64,000 nt of DNA. Source: Thermus aquaticus (GTDB taxonomy: Bacteria > Deinococcota > Deinococci > Deinococcales > Thermaceae). The stretch is taken from positions 479,907 to 543,906 of the forward strand of contig NZ_LHCI01000106.1 of NCBI RefSeq assembly GCF_001280255.1. The letters are read 5' to 3'. The notes below the pieces were generated by a model. The model did no database searches and was not told the DNA's origin. It was given only the letters and a program-made list of their open reading frames with translations. Shown here in pieces: positions 16,199-28,511 of this stretch. The position numbers were made by a program, and so were the translations under genes. How positions within the stretch are numbered: position 1 is the first letter of the stretch; every line of letters starts with the position of its first letter.

Positions 16199-16199
16199 T
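16194..16199 (+). promoter_or_regulatory. -10 element of leaderless rapZ
   Basis: TATAGT, overlapping the CPBP stop codon, is 7 bases before the rapZ ATG. Confidence 0.6.
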
Positions 16200-16206
16200 C
16201 AGGTGG

Positions 16207-17025
16207 ATGCGGTTTCTGGTCCTAAGCGGCCTCTCCGGGGCGGGCAAGACCACGGCCAAGGGGTTTTTAGAGGACCTGGGCTACTTCATGGTGGACAACC
16301 TCCCGCCCCGCCTCTGGAAGCCCCTTCTGGAGGAGCTTAAGAACCGGGGCGTGGAGCGGGCGGGTGTGGTGCTGGATGCCCGGGCCCTGGCCTTCTTCCC
16401 CGACCTCGAGGAGGCCTTAAGGGAGCTCAGGCCCACCGTGGTCTCCCTGGAGGCCCGCCCCGAGGTCCTCCTCCGCCGCTACAACCTGACCCGCCGCCTC
16501 CACCCCCTGGGGGCGGGAAACCTCATGCGGGAGATCGGCCAGGAAAGGGAGATCCTCTCCGCCCTCCGGGAAAAGGCCCACCTGGTCCTGGACACCTCGG
16601 ACCTTTCCCCAAGGGCCCTAAAGGAGGCCCTGGCCCGCTTTCTGGGCGAGGAGGCAGGCTTCATCCTGCGCCTTCTCTCCTTCGGCTTCAAGTGGGGGCC
16701 GCCCCAGGAGGCCGACCTGGTGCTAGACGTGCGCCCCCTCCCCAACCCCCACTACGACCCCCTCCTCAAGCCCAAGACCGGCCTGGACCCCGAGGTCAGG
16801 GCCTACGTCTTCCGGGAGGAGGAGGAACCCTTTTACCGGGCCCTTCTCGCGGTGGCGGGGCTCTCGGCGGAGGGGGCCAGGAAGGAGGGGCGGGCCTTTT
16901 ACACCGTGGCCGTGGGGTGCACGGGGGGGCGGCACCGCAGCGTGGCCGTGGCCGAGAGGCTGGCCGAGGACCTTTCCGGCAGGTTCCGGGTGGAGGTGAG
17001 CCACCGGGATGTGGAAAAGGAGTGA
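16207..17025 (+). CDS. rapZ: RNase adapter / nucleotide-binding protein RapZ (YvcJ)
   Basis: This 272-residue GTP/ATP-binding protein has Walker A GLSGAGKTTAK (residues 8-18), Walker B-like VVLDARA, SFGFKWGPPQEADLVLDVRPLPNPHY and the C-terminal GCTGGRHRSVAVAERLAE that binds nucleotide or hexosamine phosphate. In enterobacteria it directs RNase E to the GlmZ RNA; the job in Thermus is not known. It is followed by yvcK with a 17-base overlap, the order seen in Gram-positives, but no whiA follows. Confidence 0.93.
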   Translation: MRFLVLSGLSGAGKTTAKGFLEDLGYFMVDNLPPRLWKPLLEELKNRGVERAGVVLDARALAFFPDLEEALRELRPTVVSLEARPEVLLRRYNLTRRLHPLGAGNLMREIGQEREILSALREKAHLVLDTSDLSPRALKEALARFLGEEAGFILRLLSFGFKWGPPQEADLVLDVRPLPNPHYDPLLKPKTGLDPEVRAYVFREEEEPFYRALLAVAGLSAEGARKEGRAFYTVAVGCTGGRHRSVAVAERLAEDLSGRFRVEVSHRDVEKE

Positions 17026-18232
17026 GGGCCTCTTCCGCCGCTTCCCCGCCCTGCGCTGGCTCTACCCGGGGATGCGGGTCAAGCGCTACGCCCTGGTGGC
17101 GGCCCTCGGGGTCCTCCTCCTGGCTCTAGGCCTCGCCCCCCTCCTGCCCGCCCTGCCCCTATGGCCCTGGGCCCTGGCCTTGGGCCTTTTGGGCCTCCTC
17201 CTCCTCGTGGGCGGGATCAGGGCCATGAACCGGAGCCTACTTTCCGCCCTCACCGAGCCCGAGGAGGTGCCGGAGAGGGTCTATGTGCGGCGAAGGCTGG
17301 AACGGGGCCCCAAGGTGGTGGCCTTCGGCGGGGGCACGGGGCTTTCCCGGATTCTTAGGGGACTCAAGGAGCACACCGCCAACACCACGGCCATCGTGGC
17401 CGTCACCGACGACGGGGGCTCCACGGGCCGCCTTAGGCTCACCTTCGGCCTGCCGGCGGTGGGGGACCTGGTGGACTGCCTGGCCGCCCTCTCCGACCAC
17501 CCCGCCCTGGCCCAGCTCCTGGCCCACCGCTTTGACCGGGGGGAGATGCGGGGGCACACCTTCGGCAACCTCTTCCTGGTGACCCTCTACCAGGTGGCGG
17601 GGGACTTCGCCGAGGCCATCCTCGAGGCCAACGCCATCCTGAACCTGAGGGGCCAGGTCCTCCCCGCCACCCCCGAGGCCGTGCGCCTCAAGGCCCGCTT
17701 CCAGGACGGGGAGGAGGTGGAGGGAGAGGTGGCCATCAGGAAGAGGGGGGGCAGGATCCGGGAGGTCTTTTTGGTGCCGGAGCCCAGGGAGGTCATGCCG
17801 GAGGCCCTCGAGGCCATAAGGAAGGCGGACCTTCTGGTCCTGGGGCCGGGAAGCCTTTACACCAGCGTGATCCCAAGCTTCCTCCCCGGGCCCCTCAAGG
17901 AGGCCCTGAGGAAGGCCAGGGCCCCTCTGGTCTACGTGGTGAACCTCATGACCGAGCCCGGGGAGACCGACGGCTACACCGCCTACGACCACTACAAGGC
18001 CGTCGCCCAGCACCTGGGCCGAAGGCCCCAGGTGGTCCTGGTGCACACCGCCCCCGTCCCCGAGGAGGTCCTGGCCCGCTACCGGGCGGAGGGCCGCTTC
18101 CCCGTGGCCTACGACCCCCGCCCCTTCGCCGTGGACGGGGTGCGGGTGGTGGAAGGGGACTTCCGGGAGGAGGGCCCCCTGGCCCAGCACGACCCCAGGA
18201 AGGTGGTGGAGGCCCTCCTGAACCTGGTATAA
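17009..18232 (+). CDS. yvcK: YvcK/CofD-like protein (gluconeogenesis/cell-wall factor)
   Basis: This 407-residue protein has two N-terminal membrane segments (about residues 28-50 and 52-70) and a CofD-like UDP-sugar-binding domain: FGGGTGLSRILRGLKEHT, VAVTDDGGSTGRLR, GDLVDCLAALSD, RGHTFGNLF and LGPGSLYTSVIP. YvcK binds UDP-GlcNAc and links carbon source to cell-wall synthesis in Bacillus. The membrane anchor is a feature of some lineages. ATG 17009 overlaps rapZ; a GTG/ATG slightly downstream could be used instead. Confidence 0.92.
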   Translation: MWKRSEGLFRRFPALRWLYPGMRVKRYALVAALGVLLLALGLAPLLPALPLWPWALALGLLGLLLLVGGIRAMNRSLLSALTEPEEVPERVYVRRRLERGPKVVAFGGGTGLSRILRGLKEHTANTTAIVAVTDDGGSTGRLRLTFGLPAVGDLVDCLAALSDHPALAQLLAHRFDRGEMRGHTFGNLFLVTLYQVAGDFAEAILEANAILNLRGQVLPATPEAVRLKARFQDGEEVEGEVAIRKRGGRIREVFLVPEPREVMPEALEAIRKADLLVLGPGSLYTSVIPSFLPGPLKEALRKARAPLVYVVNLMTEPGETDGYTAYDHYKAVAQHLGRRPQVVLVHTAPVPEEVLARYRAEGRFPVAYDPRPFAVDGVRVVEGDFREEGPLAQHDPRKVVEALLNLV

Positions 18233-18233
18233 C
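18228..18233 (+). promoter_or_regulatory. -10 element favouring a leaderless start at 18241
   Basis: TATAAC overlaps the yvcK stop and is 7 bases before GTG 18241 but only 1 base before GTG 18235, so 18241 is the better start if this promoter is used. Confidence 0.45.
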
Positions 18234-18240
18234 CGTGGGC

Positions 18241-18939
18241 GTGCTTTTCCTCTTCCAAGACCCCTTAGGGGACGACCACGGCCTGGCCTACCAGTACCCT
18301 CGGGCCGCCCTATACCAGGAGGCGGGGGAGGGCTTCGCCGACCTCCTGGCGGTGGCGGGGGAGGCGAGGGAGGGGCGCCTCGTCCTCAAGGTGCGCCTGG
18401 CCCGCTACCCCAACCCCCTCGAGGGCCCCTTGGGCTTCAGCCTGGCCACGGTGGTCCTCTTCCTGGACACGGCGGAGGGCGGGGAGGAGACCCTGGTGCC
18501 GGGCCTCTCCACCCCTAAGGGACAGGGCTGGGAGGTGGCCTACGTCCTCACGGGCTTCGGGGCGGAAAGGCGGACCCCCAAAAGCGAAAAGGCGCCCGTC
18601 CGGGCCTGGCGGGAGGGGGACTGGGTCCTCCTGGACACCGGCCTTCCTCCCGGGCACTATGGGGTCTACGGCGGGGTGGGCCTCTTTGACCCCTTCGCCC
18701 CCTGGTACCTGCGCCCCACAAGCCCCGATGGCGGCCCCTGGACCCTGATGGCCCCACCGGGAAGCCCGCCCCTGGTGGACCTCCTGGCGGAAACCCCCCT
18801 GGACCAGGCCCGGGCCTACGAGACCGGGGTTCTGAAGCCCCTCTGGCCCCAGGGGCTTTATCTGAGGCGGGAAAGCCTCCTGGCCTTCGCCCTAGGGGGC
18901 CTCTCCCTCATCCTGGCCTTTCTCCTGCGGAAACGTTAG
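18241..18939 (+). CDS. Membrane-anchored glucodextranase-C-like protein
   Basis: This 232-residue protein opens with LFLFQDPLGDDHGLAYQYP, the DPxGDDxGxxxY motif of the C-terminal module of glucodextranase and related archaeal/thermophile S-layer-linked enzymes (a beta-sandwich, calcium- and sugar-associated). It ends with one membrane segment (LLAFALGGLSLILAFLL) and RKR, a cytoplasmic stop. No signal peptide is visible at the N-terminus, which is odd for a protein with a C-terminal anchor. No catalytic domain is attached. Function unknown; the position after yvcK suggests an envelope role. GTG 18235 is the alternative start. Confidence 0.65.
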   Translation: MLFLFQDPLGDDHGLAYQYPRAALYQEAGEGFADLLAVAGEAREGRLVLKVRLARYPNPLEGPLGFSLATVVLFLDTAEGGEETLVPGLSTPKGQGWEVAYVLTGFGAERRTPKSEKAPVRAWREGDWVLLDTGLPPGHYGVYGGVGLFDPFAPWYLRPTSPDGGPWTLMAPPGSPPLVDLLAETPLDQARAYETGVLKPLWPQGLYLRRESLLAFALGGLSLILAFLLRKR

Positions 18940-19256
18940 AGGGGCCTCAGGTCCTCCAGGAGGAGCCAGCCCACCCCGGGGGGGAGGCCCTCCAGGTGCT
19001 CCCTAAGGGCCTCCGCCACCCTTTCGGCCAGGGGCTTCAGGGCCTCCGGGGCCTCCTCGGTGAGGAGGAGCAGGGTGACCTGGTAAAAGGCCTGGGTGGC
19101 CGTGGGGGTGCCGTCCTCAAAGAAGGGGGTGGGCGGGGGCACGGGGTCTATGAGGAGCCGCGCCCCCAGAACCTCCCCAGGGAGGAGGGCCCTGGGGTCC
19201 AAGGAAGCCTCCTTGGGGTGCCAGAGATAACCCTGAAAAAGCCTAACCGCCTGCAC
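18936..19256 (-). CDS. Hypothetical protein, 106 residues
   Basis: This is a soluble alpha/beta protein with no recognised family (RLFQGYLWHPKEASLDPRALLPGEVLGARLLIDP...GVGWLLLEDLRPL). The GTG start at 19256 overlaps the alr stop by 14 bases on the same strand, so it is the last gene of the priA-alr operon. Its 3' end meets the stop of the glucodextranase-C-like gene. Confidence 0.6.
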   Translation of the reverse strand: MQAVRLFQGYLWHPKEASLDPRALLPGEVLGARLLIDPVPPPTPFFEDGTPTATQAFYQVTLLLLTEEAPEALKPLAERVAEALREHLEGLPPGVGWLLLEDLRPL

Positions 19257-20328
19257 GGGCCCACTCTACCCCCTCCAGGAGGTAGACCCGGGGCAGGCGG
19301 CGGGAGAGGTGGACGGCCACCTCGTAGGGGATGGTGCCCCGGGCCTCGGCCCAGGCCAGGAGGCCCGTGGGGCCGAAGTCCGGGGAGAGCACTTCAAAGA
19401 CCGCCCAAAGGTCTACGGGACCGGGGAGGAGGACCGTGGTCTGGTCCATGGAGATCCGCCCCGCCACCCTAAAGGGTTCGCCCCCAGGCCCCCTCACGAA
19501 GGCCACCGCCCCCCGGGGAAGCCCGTCGGCGTAGCCCACGGGCAGGGTGGCCAGCCACTCCCCCCCTTGGGCCACGAACGCCCCCCCGTACCCCACGCGG
19601 TCCCCCGCCTTCAGGCGCTTGACCAGGGTGGGGCGAGCGAGAAGCCGGAGGACGGGCCTCAGGCCAAACCCCGGCACCAGGCCGTAGAGGGCGAGGCCCA
19701 CCCGTGCGTTTTCCCCCCCGTGGAGGAGGAGGCCATAGGAGTTTTCCAGGTGGTAGAAATACCCCGGCCCCAGGGCCTCCCGCACCCTCTGAAACCGCCC
19801 CCGTTGCACCTCCACGAAGGCCTCGTCCTCCCCCGCCGTGGCCAGGTGGCTGTACACCCCCTCCACCCGCACCCCCAGGGCCTCCACGGCCCTCAGGGCG
19901 GCCAAGGCCTCTTCCCAGGGGAAGCCCACCCGGTTCATCCCCGTGTCCACCTTGAGGTGGGCCCTGGGGGTGAGGCCCAGGGCCCGGGCCCTCTCAGCCA
20001 GGGCCCGGGCGGCCTCCAGGGTGGAGAGGGTGGGCGTGAGGCCCCACCTTAGGGCGGCCTCGGCCTCGAGGGGGTGGAGGCTCCCCAGAAGGAGCACCTC
20101 CCCCCACACCCCCCCTTCCCGGAGGGCCCGCCCCTCGGCGATGGTGGCCACGGCGAACCGCCCCACCCCCCTTTCCTCTAGGAAGCGGGCGATGGACAGG
20201 GCCCCGTGGCCGTAGGCGTCCGCCTTGAGGACAGGGATCACCTCCCCCTGGGCCCTGGCCTTGAGGAGGAGGTAGTTGGCCCAAAGAGCATCCAGGTCCA
20301 CCTCTATCCAGGCCCGCCAGCCCTCCAC
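19243..20328 (-). CDS. alr: Alanine racemase
   Basis: This PLP enzyme interconverts L- and D-alanine for peptidoglycan. The 361 residues have the fold-III barrel with PLP-lysine motif VLKADAYGHGA (about residues 33-43) and the second catalytic Tyr in GDRVGYGGAF; RISMDQTTV is also conserved. GTG 20328 lies 2 bases after the priA stop codon, so both are translated from one mRNA. Confidence 0.95.
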   Translation of the reverse strand: MEGWRAWIEVDLDALWANYLLLKARAQGEVIPVLKADAYGHGALSIARFLEERGVGRFAVATIAEGRALREGGVWGEVLLLGSLHPLEAEAALRWGLTPTLSTLEAARALAERARALGLTPRAHLKVDTGMNRVGFPWEEALAALRAVEALGVRVEGVYSHLATAGEDEAFVEVQRGRFQRVREALGPGYFYHLENSYGLLLHGGENARVGLALYGLVPGFGLRPVLRLLARPTLVKRLKAGDRVGYGGAFVAQGGEWLATLPVGYADGLPRGAVAFVRGPGGEPFRVAGRISMDQTTVLLPGPVDLWAVFEVLSPDFGPTGLLAWAEARGTIPYEVAVHLSRRLPRVYLLEGVEWARAGG

Positions 20329-20330
20329 GC

Positions 20331-22451
20331 TCAGTCCTCCAAAAGCCCCACGAAGCGGTGGGGGTCGGGGTCCAGCTTAAACCGCCGCCGGTCCAGGCGG
20401 GCAAGCATCTCCTGCAGGCGCTCCGTGCTCCCCCTCAGGAGGAGGTGGTAGACGTAAACCCCCTTGACCCTGGGGACGGGGGCGGGGGCGGGGCCCAGGA
20501 CCTCCTCCTCCCGGGCCACCCCCTTCAGGGCCTCCTTTAGGGCGAAGGCGGCCTCCAGGGCCCGCGCCTCCTGGCGGTGGCTCACCTCCAGCTTCACCAT
20601 GCGCACCTTGGGGGGGTAGTGGAGGGCCTCCCTCAGGGCCTTCTCCGCCCAGGGGAAGGCCTCCACGCTCCCCTCCAGAAGCCCCTCGTGGGCGGGGTGG
20701 TCGGGTGTGTAGGTCTGGAGGAGGATCAGGGGCCTCCGCCCGGGCCTGAGCTCGGTCAGGGCCCAGAGGAGGCGGTGGTACCGCTCCGCCGCCCGGAAGT
20801 CGGAATCGTAGAGGAAGCCGTCGGCGTAGGGCAGGAGGACGAGGGCCAGCTCGGGGAGGCTCGGGCCCCGCAAAAGGGCCGTGGTCCCCACCACCACCCC
20901 GGGCTTTCCCTCCAGGAGGGGCTTCAGGTCGTCCTTGCCCTCCTTGGCGTAGCGCAGAACGGGCAGGGCCAGGTGCCGCCTGAGCTCCTGAGTGAGCCAC
21001 TCCAGCCCGGGCCCCTTGGGCTCTAAAAGGGGGGAGCCGCACTCCGGGCAGAGGAGGGGCGGGGGCTCCTGGTGGCCGCACTGGTGGCAGAGGAGCCTGT
21101 CCCGGCCCTCCCGGTGGTAGCGCAAGGAGAGGGCGCAGTTGGGGCAGGTGGGCTTGTAGCCGCAGTCGCCGCAGAGGAGGAGGGCGCTATACCCCTTGCG
21201 GGCGGCCAGGACCACGGCCTGCCTGCCCTTTTCCTCCACCTGCTTTAAAAGGGCCAGGGCCCGGCCGGTGAAGGGGTAGCCCTTCTCCCGCTTCAGGTCC
21301 AGGAGCATGACCCTGGGCTTGGGGACGGGAAAGGTGAGGCCGGGCCTGTCCAGGACCTCCACCGCCGGGACCAGGGAGAGGTAGGTGAGGGGAACGCCTA
21401 AAAGCCTGGCCCGGAGCTCCGCCAGCGGCGGAACGAAGGCCCGGGTGCCGGAGGCGAGCTTGTAGCTCTCGCTCCCCTCCTCCACCACCACCAAGGAGTC
21501 CGGGGTGAAGGGGAGGAAAAGCCCCCCGTAGGTGGCGAACACCACGCCCCCGGGGTCTTTAAAAAGGGCCTCCCTTTCCCATAAGGAAAGCCCCCCGTGG
21601 TAGGCCCTGGCCTCGGGGAAGAAGGCCAGAAAGCGCAGAAGGAGGCTCACCTCGGGAAAGAGGACCAGGTGGCTCCCCCGGGCCAGAAGCCCCTTTAAAA
21701 GCCTTAGCCTCTCGGAAAACCGCCCCCCGTTCAGGCGCTCGGGCCTCTCCGGCAGGAAGAGGGGCTCCACCCCGCCCTCCTCCCCCCTGGCCTCCGGCGG
21801 GGGGCCGTAGCCCACATAGCCCTCCTCCAGAAGGCGCTTGAGCCGCCGCACCCCAAGCCCCGTGGCCCGGGCCCAGGCGGCGAGGCTCTCGGCGTGGCCC
21901 ATCTCCCTGAGGCGCCTAAGGGCGCGGGAGAGCTCGGGGTCGGGGTGGTCCTCCTTGAGGGGCAGAAGCACCCTCTTCCCCTCCTTGAAGGCCACCTCCT
22001 CCTCCAGGACCCCGGCCTCCCGCAGGAGGTCTAAAAGCTTGGGGTCAAAGCCTTTGGCCTCCTGCCAGTCCGAAAGGCCCTCGAGGCCCGGGGGCAGGAC
22101 CTTGGGGTCGGCGCCGGGGTAGAGGCGGACCCGGTGCTTGAGCTCGGGGAAGGGGGGCAGGAAGTCGGCCAGCACCTGGCCCAGGGGGGCGAAGAGGTAG
22201 CGGGCGGCCTCCTCGGCAAAGCGGATCTCCTCCGGGCGCAGGTAGGGGGTCTGGTCCAGATAGGCGATGGCGTGGCGCAGGCCGGGCCCCGGCCTCACCT
22301 CCTCCTCCCCCACCACCACCCCCACCCGCACCTCCCCCCGCCAGGGCACGGCCACCCGAAGGCCCAAGGGAGCCTCCCCCTCCTGCCCCAGGGGGGGCAG
22401 GTAGCTCATGGGGGGAAGGGGCAGGAGGAGGGCCACCTTTAGGGCCCGCAT
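20331..22451 (-). CDS. priA: Primosomal protein N' (PriA) lacking helicase motifs
   Basis: This 706-residue replication-restart protein has the zinc region intact (eight Cys: CGDC, CPNC, CHQC, CPEC, about residues 425-480). The helicase part is degenerate: no GxGKT/S Walker A loop occurs anywhere, and the DEEH position reads VVEEGSES. PriA of the sister genus Deinococcus has been described as a pseudohelicase, so this loss is probably ancestral and the protein acts as a DNA-binding or DnaB-loading scaffold. The ATG is leaderless, 6 bases after TATCCT, and faces a divergent MFS gene only 17 bases away. Confidence 0.9.
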   Translation of the reverse strand: MRALKVALLLPLPPMSYLPPLGQEGEAPLGLRVAVPWRGEVRVGVVVGEEEVRPGPGLRHAIAYLDQTPYLRPEEIRFAEEAARYLFAPLGQVLADFLPPFPELKHRVRLYPGADPKVLPPGLEGLSDWQEAKGFDPKLLDLLREAGVLEEEVAFKEGKRVLLPLKEDHPDPELSRALRRLREMGHAESLAAWARATGLGVRRLKRLLEEGYVGYGPPPEARGEEGGVEPLFLPERPERLNGGRFSERLRLLKGLLARGSHLVLFPEVSLLLRFLAFFPEARAYHGGLSLWEREALFKDPGGVVFATYGGLFLPFTPDSLVVVEEGSESYKLASGTRAFVPPLAELRARLLGVPLTYLSLVPAVEVLDRPGLTFPVPKPRVMLLDLKREKGYPFTGRALALLKQVEEKGRQAVVLAARKGYSALLLCGDCGYKPTCPNCALSLRYHREGRDRLLCHQCGHQEPPPLLCPECGSPLLEPKGPGLEWLTQELRRHLALPVLRYAKEGKDDLKPLLEGKPGVVVGTTALLRGPSLPELALVLLPYADGFLYDSDFRAAERYHRLLWALTELRPGRRPLILLQTYTPDHPAHEGLLEGSVEAFPWAEKALREALHYPPKVRMVKLEVSHRQEARALEAAFALKEALKGVAREEEVLGPAPAPVPRVKGVYVYHLLLRGSTERLQEMLARLDRRRFKLDPDPHRFVGLLED

Positions 22452-22456
22452 ACGCC

Positions 22457-22463
22457 TAGGATA
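22457..22463. promoter_or_regulatory. Overlapping divergent -10 boxes of priA and MFS gene
   Basis: Minus TATCCT (22463-22458) is 6 bases before priA ATG 22451; plus TAGGAT (22457-22462) is 6 bases before GTG 22469. The two hexamers share five base pairs. No clear -35 elements are seen; they would fall inside the opposite gene. Confidence 0.6.
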
Positions 22464-22468
22464 AGGGG

Positions 22469-23518
22469 GTGGGCCTGGCCGTGCTCCTCTCCGGGGTGGC
22501 CCTCTACAGCGCCCTCTACGCCGTCGTTCCCCTCCTTCCCCTCCTGGAAAGGCTCTTCGGTGCGCCCCCGGGGGCGGCGGGGCCGGGCGTGGGCCTCCCC
22601 CTCCTCCTCCTGGTCCTCCTCTCGCCCCTGGTACCCAGGCTCCCCTGGCCGGCGGAGAGGGTTCTGGGCGGGGGGCTCCTTTTGGTGGGGCTTGGGGGGC
22701 TTCTGGGGGCCCTCAGCCCAAGCCTTTTCCTTTGGATCCTTTCCCGCCTTCTCCAGGGGGTGGGGGCGGCCATGGTCCCCGCCCTGGCCATCGCCCTGGT
22801 GCCCCGCCTTTTCCCCCAAAAGGCCCTGGAGATGGCGGGGGTGTACATGGCAGGGAACGTGCTGGGCGGGGGGTTGGGCCGGGTCCTGTCGGGCCTCCTC
22901 GCCGAGGCGTTTGGGGTGCGAAAGGCCCTCCTTTTCCTCTCCCTGCCCGCCTTGATCCTGGGCCTTCTCCTCCTCCGCGCCCCAAAGAGCCTCCTCGTCC
23001 TGGGCCCGCCCCGGTACGACCTCAGGGCCTGGCCCCTCTATTTGGTGGGGGGCATCCTCCTCTTCCTGAACCTCTTTTTGGCCAACCTCCTCCCCTACCG
23101 CCTCCTGGAGATGGGCTTTGGGCCGGGCCAGGTGGGCCTCCTTTACCTGGCCTACCTCTTCGGCATCCCGGGAAGCGCCTTCTCCGGCTTCCTCTCCCGG
23201 AGGTTTGGCCCCGTGGCCACCTTCCGCCTGGCCTTCTTGGGGGTCATCCTGGGCATGGCCCTGCTCCTCCTGCCCCCGCCCGGCCTGGCCCTGGGCTTCG
23301 TCCTCATGATGGCGGCCCTCTTCACCGCCCAGAGCCTGGCCTCGGGGGCGGCGGGGAGGCGGGGGCCCGGGGGGAGCGGGGCCTATGTGGCGGCCTTCTA
23401 CCTGGGGGGCACCCTGGCGGGCCTTCTTTACCCCCTCTTCCTCCACAGCTTTCCCCTGGCCGTGGGCCTGGGCGTGGCCCTGGCCCTCCTGGCCCTGGCC
23501 CTGGCTCCGGTAAGGTAG
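22469..23518 (+). CDS. Major facilitator superfamily transporter
   Basis: This 349-residue protein has about ten to twelve membrane segments and the MFS loop-2/3-type motif SRLLQGVGAAMVPALAIALVPRLFPQ of drug:H+ antiporter-type members. It is shorter than the usual ~400 residues, so terminal helices may be short. The substrate is unknown; drug or metabolite efflux is likely from the motif. GTG 22469 is leaderless. It stands alone between priA and the CRISPR remnant. Confidence 0.85.
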   Translation: MGLAVLLSGVALYSALYAVVPLLPLLERLFGAPPGAAGPGVGLPLLLLVLLSPLVPRLPWPAERVLGGGLLLVGLGGLLGALSPSLFLWILSRLLQGVGAAMVPALAIALVPRLFPQKALEMAGVYMAGNVLGGGLGRVLSGLLAEAFGVRKALLFLSLPALILGLLLLRAPKSLLVLGPPRYDLRAWPLYLVGGILLFLNLFLANLLPYRLLEMGFGPGQVGLLYLAYLFGIPGSAFSGFLSRRFGPVATFRLAFLGVILGMALLLLPPPGLALGFVLMMAALFTAQSLASGAAGRRGPGGSGAYVAAFYLGGTLAGLLYPLFLHSFPLAVGLGVALALLALALAPVR

Positions 23519-23538
23519 ACGCCCCTCCACACCACGCC

Positions 23539-23652
23539 CGGCAAATCCCCTTACGGGGCTAAACCTTCTGCAACGAATCCATTGACTCGCCCGTTTGATT
23601 ACATCGTCCTGAACGGGTCGCAATCCCCTTACGGGGCTAGACCTTCTGCAAC
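23539..23652 (-). CRISPR. Single-spacer CRISPR array (two repeats)
   Basis: There are two 36-base repeats (23652-23617 and 23574-23539 on the minus strand) around one 42-base spacer (23616-23575). Read on the minus strand the leader-side repeat runs from GTTGCAGAAGG to GGGGATTGCGAC, so its last eight bases, ATTGCGAC, equal the 5' handle known for type III crRNAs of T. thermophilus. The distal repeat is degraded at that end (GGGGATTTGCCG), as terminal repeats often are. The centre GCCCCGTAAGGGG is palindromic. No cas gene is present in the window. Identity of the repeat class is from memory. Confidence 0.85.
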
Positions 23653-23960
23653 CCTACCCCTACCTTTTTCCTGTACTGGACGGGGCTCGTGGAGGAGGGT
23701 TTTGGGAGAAAGATGAAACTTGGAATATGCGTAGGTAGAAAACGAGGGTTTTGGGGGGTTTAGGCCGGTGGAAAGTCTGCGGAGGAAAGGCGAAAGGAGA
23801 TGCATAAGCGAGTATCGCCGTCCCGAACAGGAAAACTGGCTTTCAAGCTCCTCTCCCGGTTATCCGGGACAAGGGCATTATAGCACTACAACCCCGCCCC
23901 AAGGCCCCCTCTCGCTCAAGAGTCGGGCATACCCCGTTTCCGAGTGGCCTAGGCAGGGCG
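23653..23960 (-). other. Probable CRISPR leader and non-coding DNA
   Basis: This stretch is noticeably less GC-rich than its surroundings (e.g. 23690-23762 with runs AAAGATGAAACTTGGAATAT and GGTTTTGGGGGG). It lies on the side of the intact repeat, where the leader should be. No protein-coding ORF with family resemblance is seen; open frames here are short and run into glcE in the wrong frame. The far end holds the glcE promoter. Confidence 0.5.
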
Positions 23961-23966
23961 TACCAT
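23961..23966 (+). promoter_or_regulatory. -10 element of leaderless glcE-like gene
   Basis: TACCAT is 6 bases before ATG 23973. Confidence 0.5.
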
Positions 23967-23972
23967 GGCCCC

Positions 23973-28040
<4,068 letters not shown>

Positions 28041-28049
28041 ACTCTAGCC

Positions 28050-28511
28050 ATGCTGACCTGGGTGGACCTTTTGGCCCTCTTCAGCCTGGCCCTGGGCCTG
28101 GCCCTGGGCTACCGGGAGGGGCTTCTGGGGGCCGGGATGGGGCTTGGGGTCCTCCTCTACCTGGTCCTGGCCCAGCTAGGGCTAAAGGGCCCCTGGTGGG
28201 GCCTGGGTTTGGGCCTCCTTCTGGGGACGCTGGCCAAGAGCCTGCCCCTCCCCGCCCTTTCCCGGGGCCTCGAGGGCCTGCTCGGGGCCCTGGGAGGGCT
28301 TCTTTTGGGGCTGTTCCTGGCCTTTAGCCTGTGGACCGGCTTCCCCTGGGAGGTGGTGGGGGGGACCCTCCGCTACCCCTCGGTGCGCCTCCCCACCCCC
28401 ATCTACGAGGGAATAGGACAGAGCCCCTTCGCCCGCGAGGCCTTCCGCCTGGCCTGGCAGACCCCCTGGCTCAGGAAGGCCCTGGCCCTAGAGGGCGAGA
28501 ATCCGCGATAG
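28050..28511 (+). CDS. CvpA-like membrane protein
   Basis: This 153-residue protein has four hydrophobic segments (about residues 6-22, 26-44, 47-62 and 75-98), followed by a polar C-terminus. MLTWVDLLALFSLALGLALGYREGLL resembles the start of CvpA-family proteins (W-x-D-x-x...G-x-x-x-G), a group tied to colicin V production and envelope stress. The assignment rests on N-terminal pattern only. Its 3' end overlaps that of pfkA. Confidence 0.6.
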   Translation: MLTWVDLLALFSLALGLALGYREGLLGAGMGLGVLLYLVLAQLGLKGPWWGLGLGLLLGTLAKSLPLPALSRGLEGLLGALGGLLLGLFLAFSLWTGFPWEVVGGTLRYPSVRLPTPIYEGIGQSPFAREAFRLAWQTPWLRKALALEGENPR

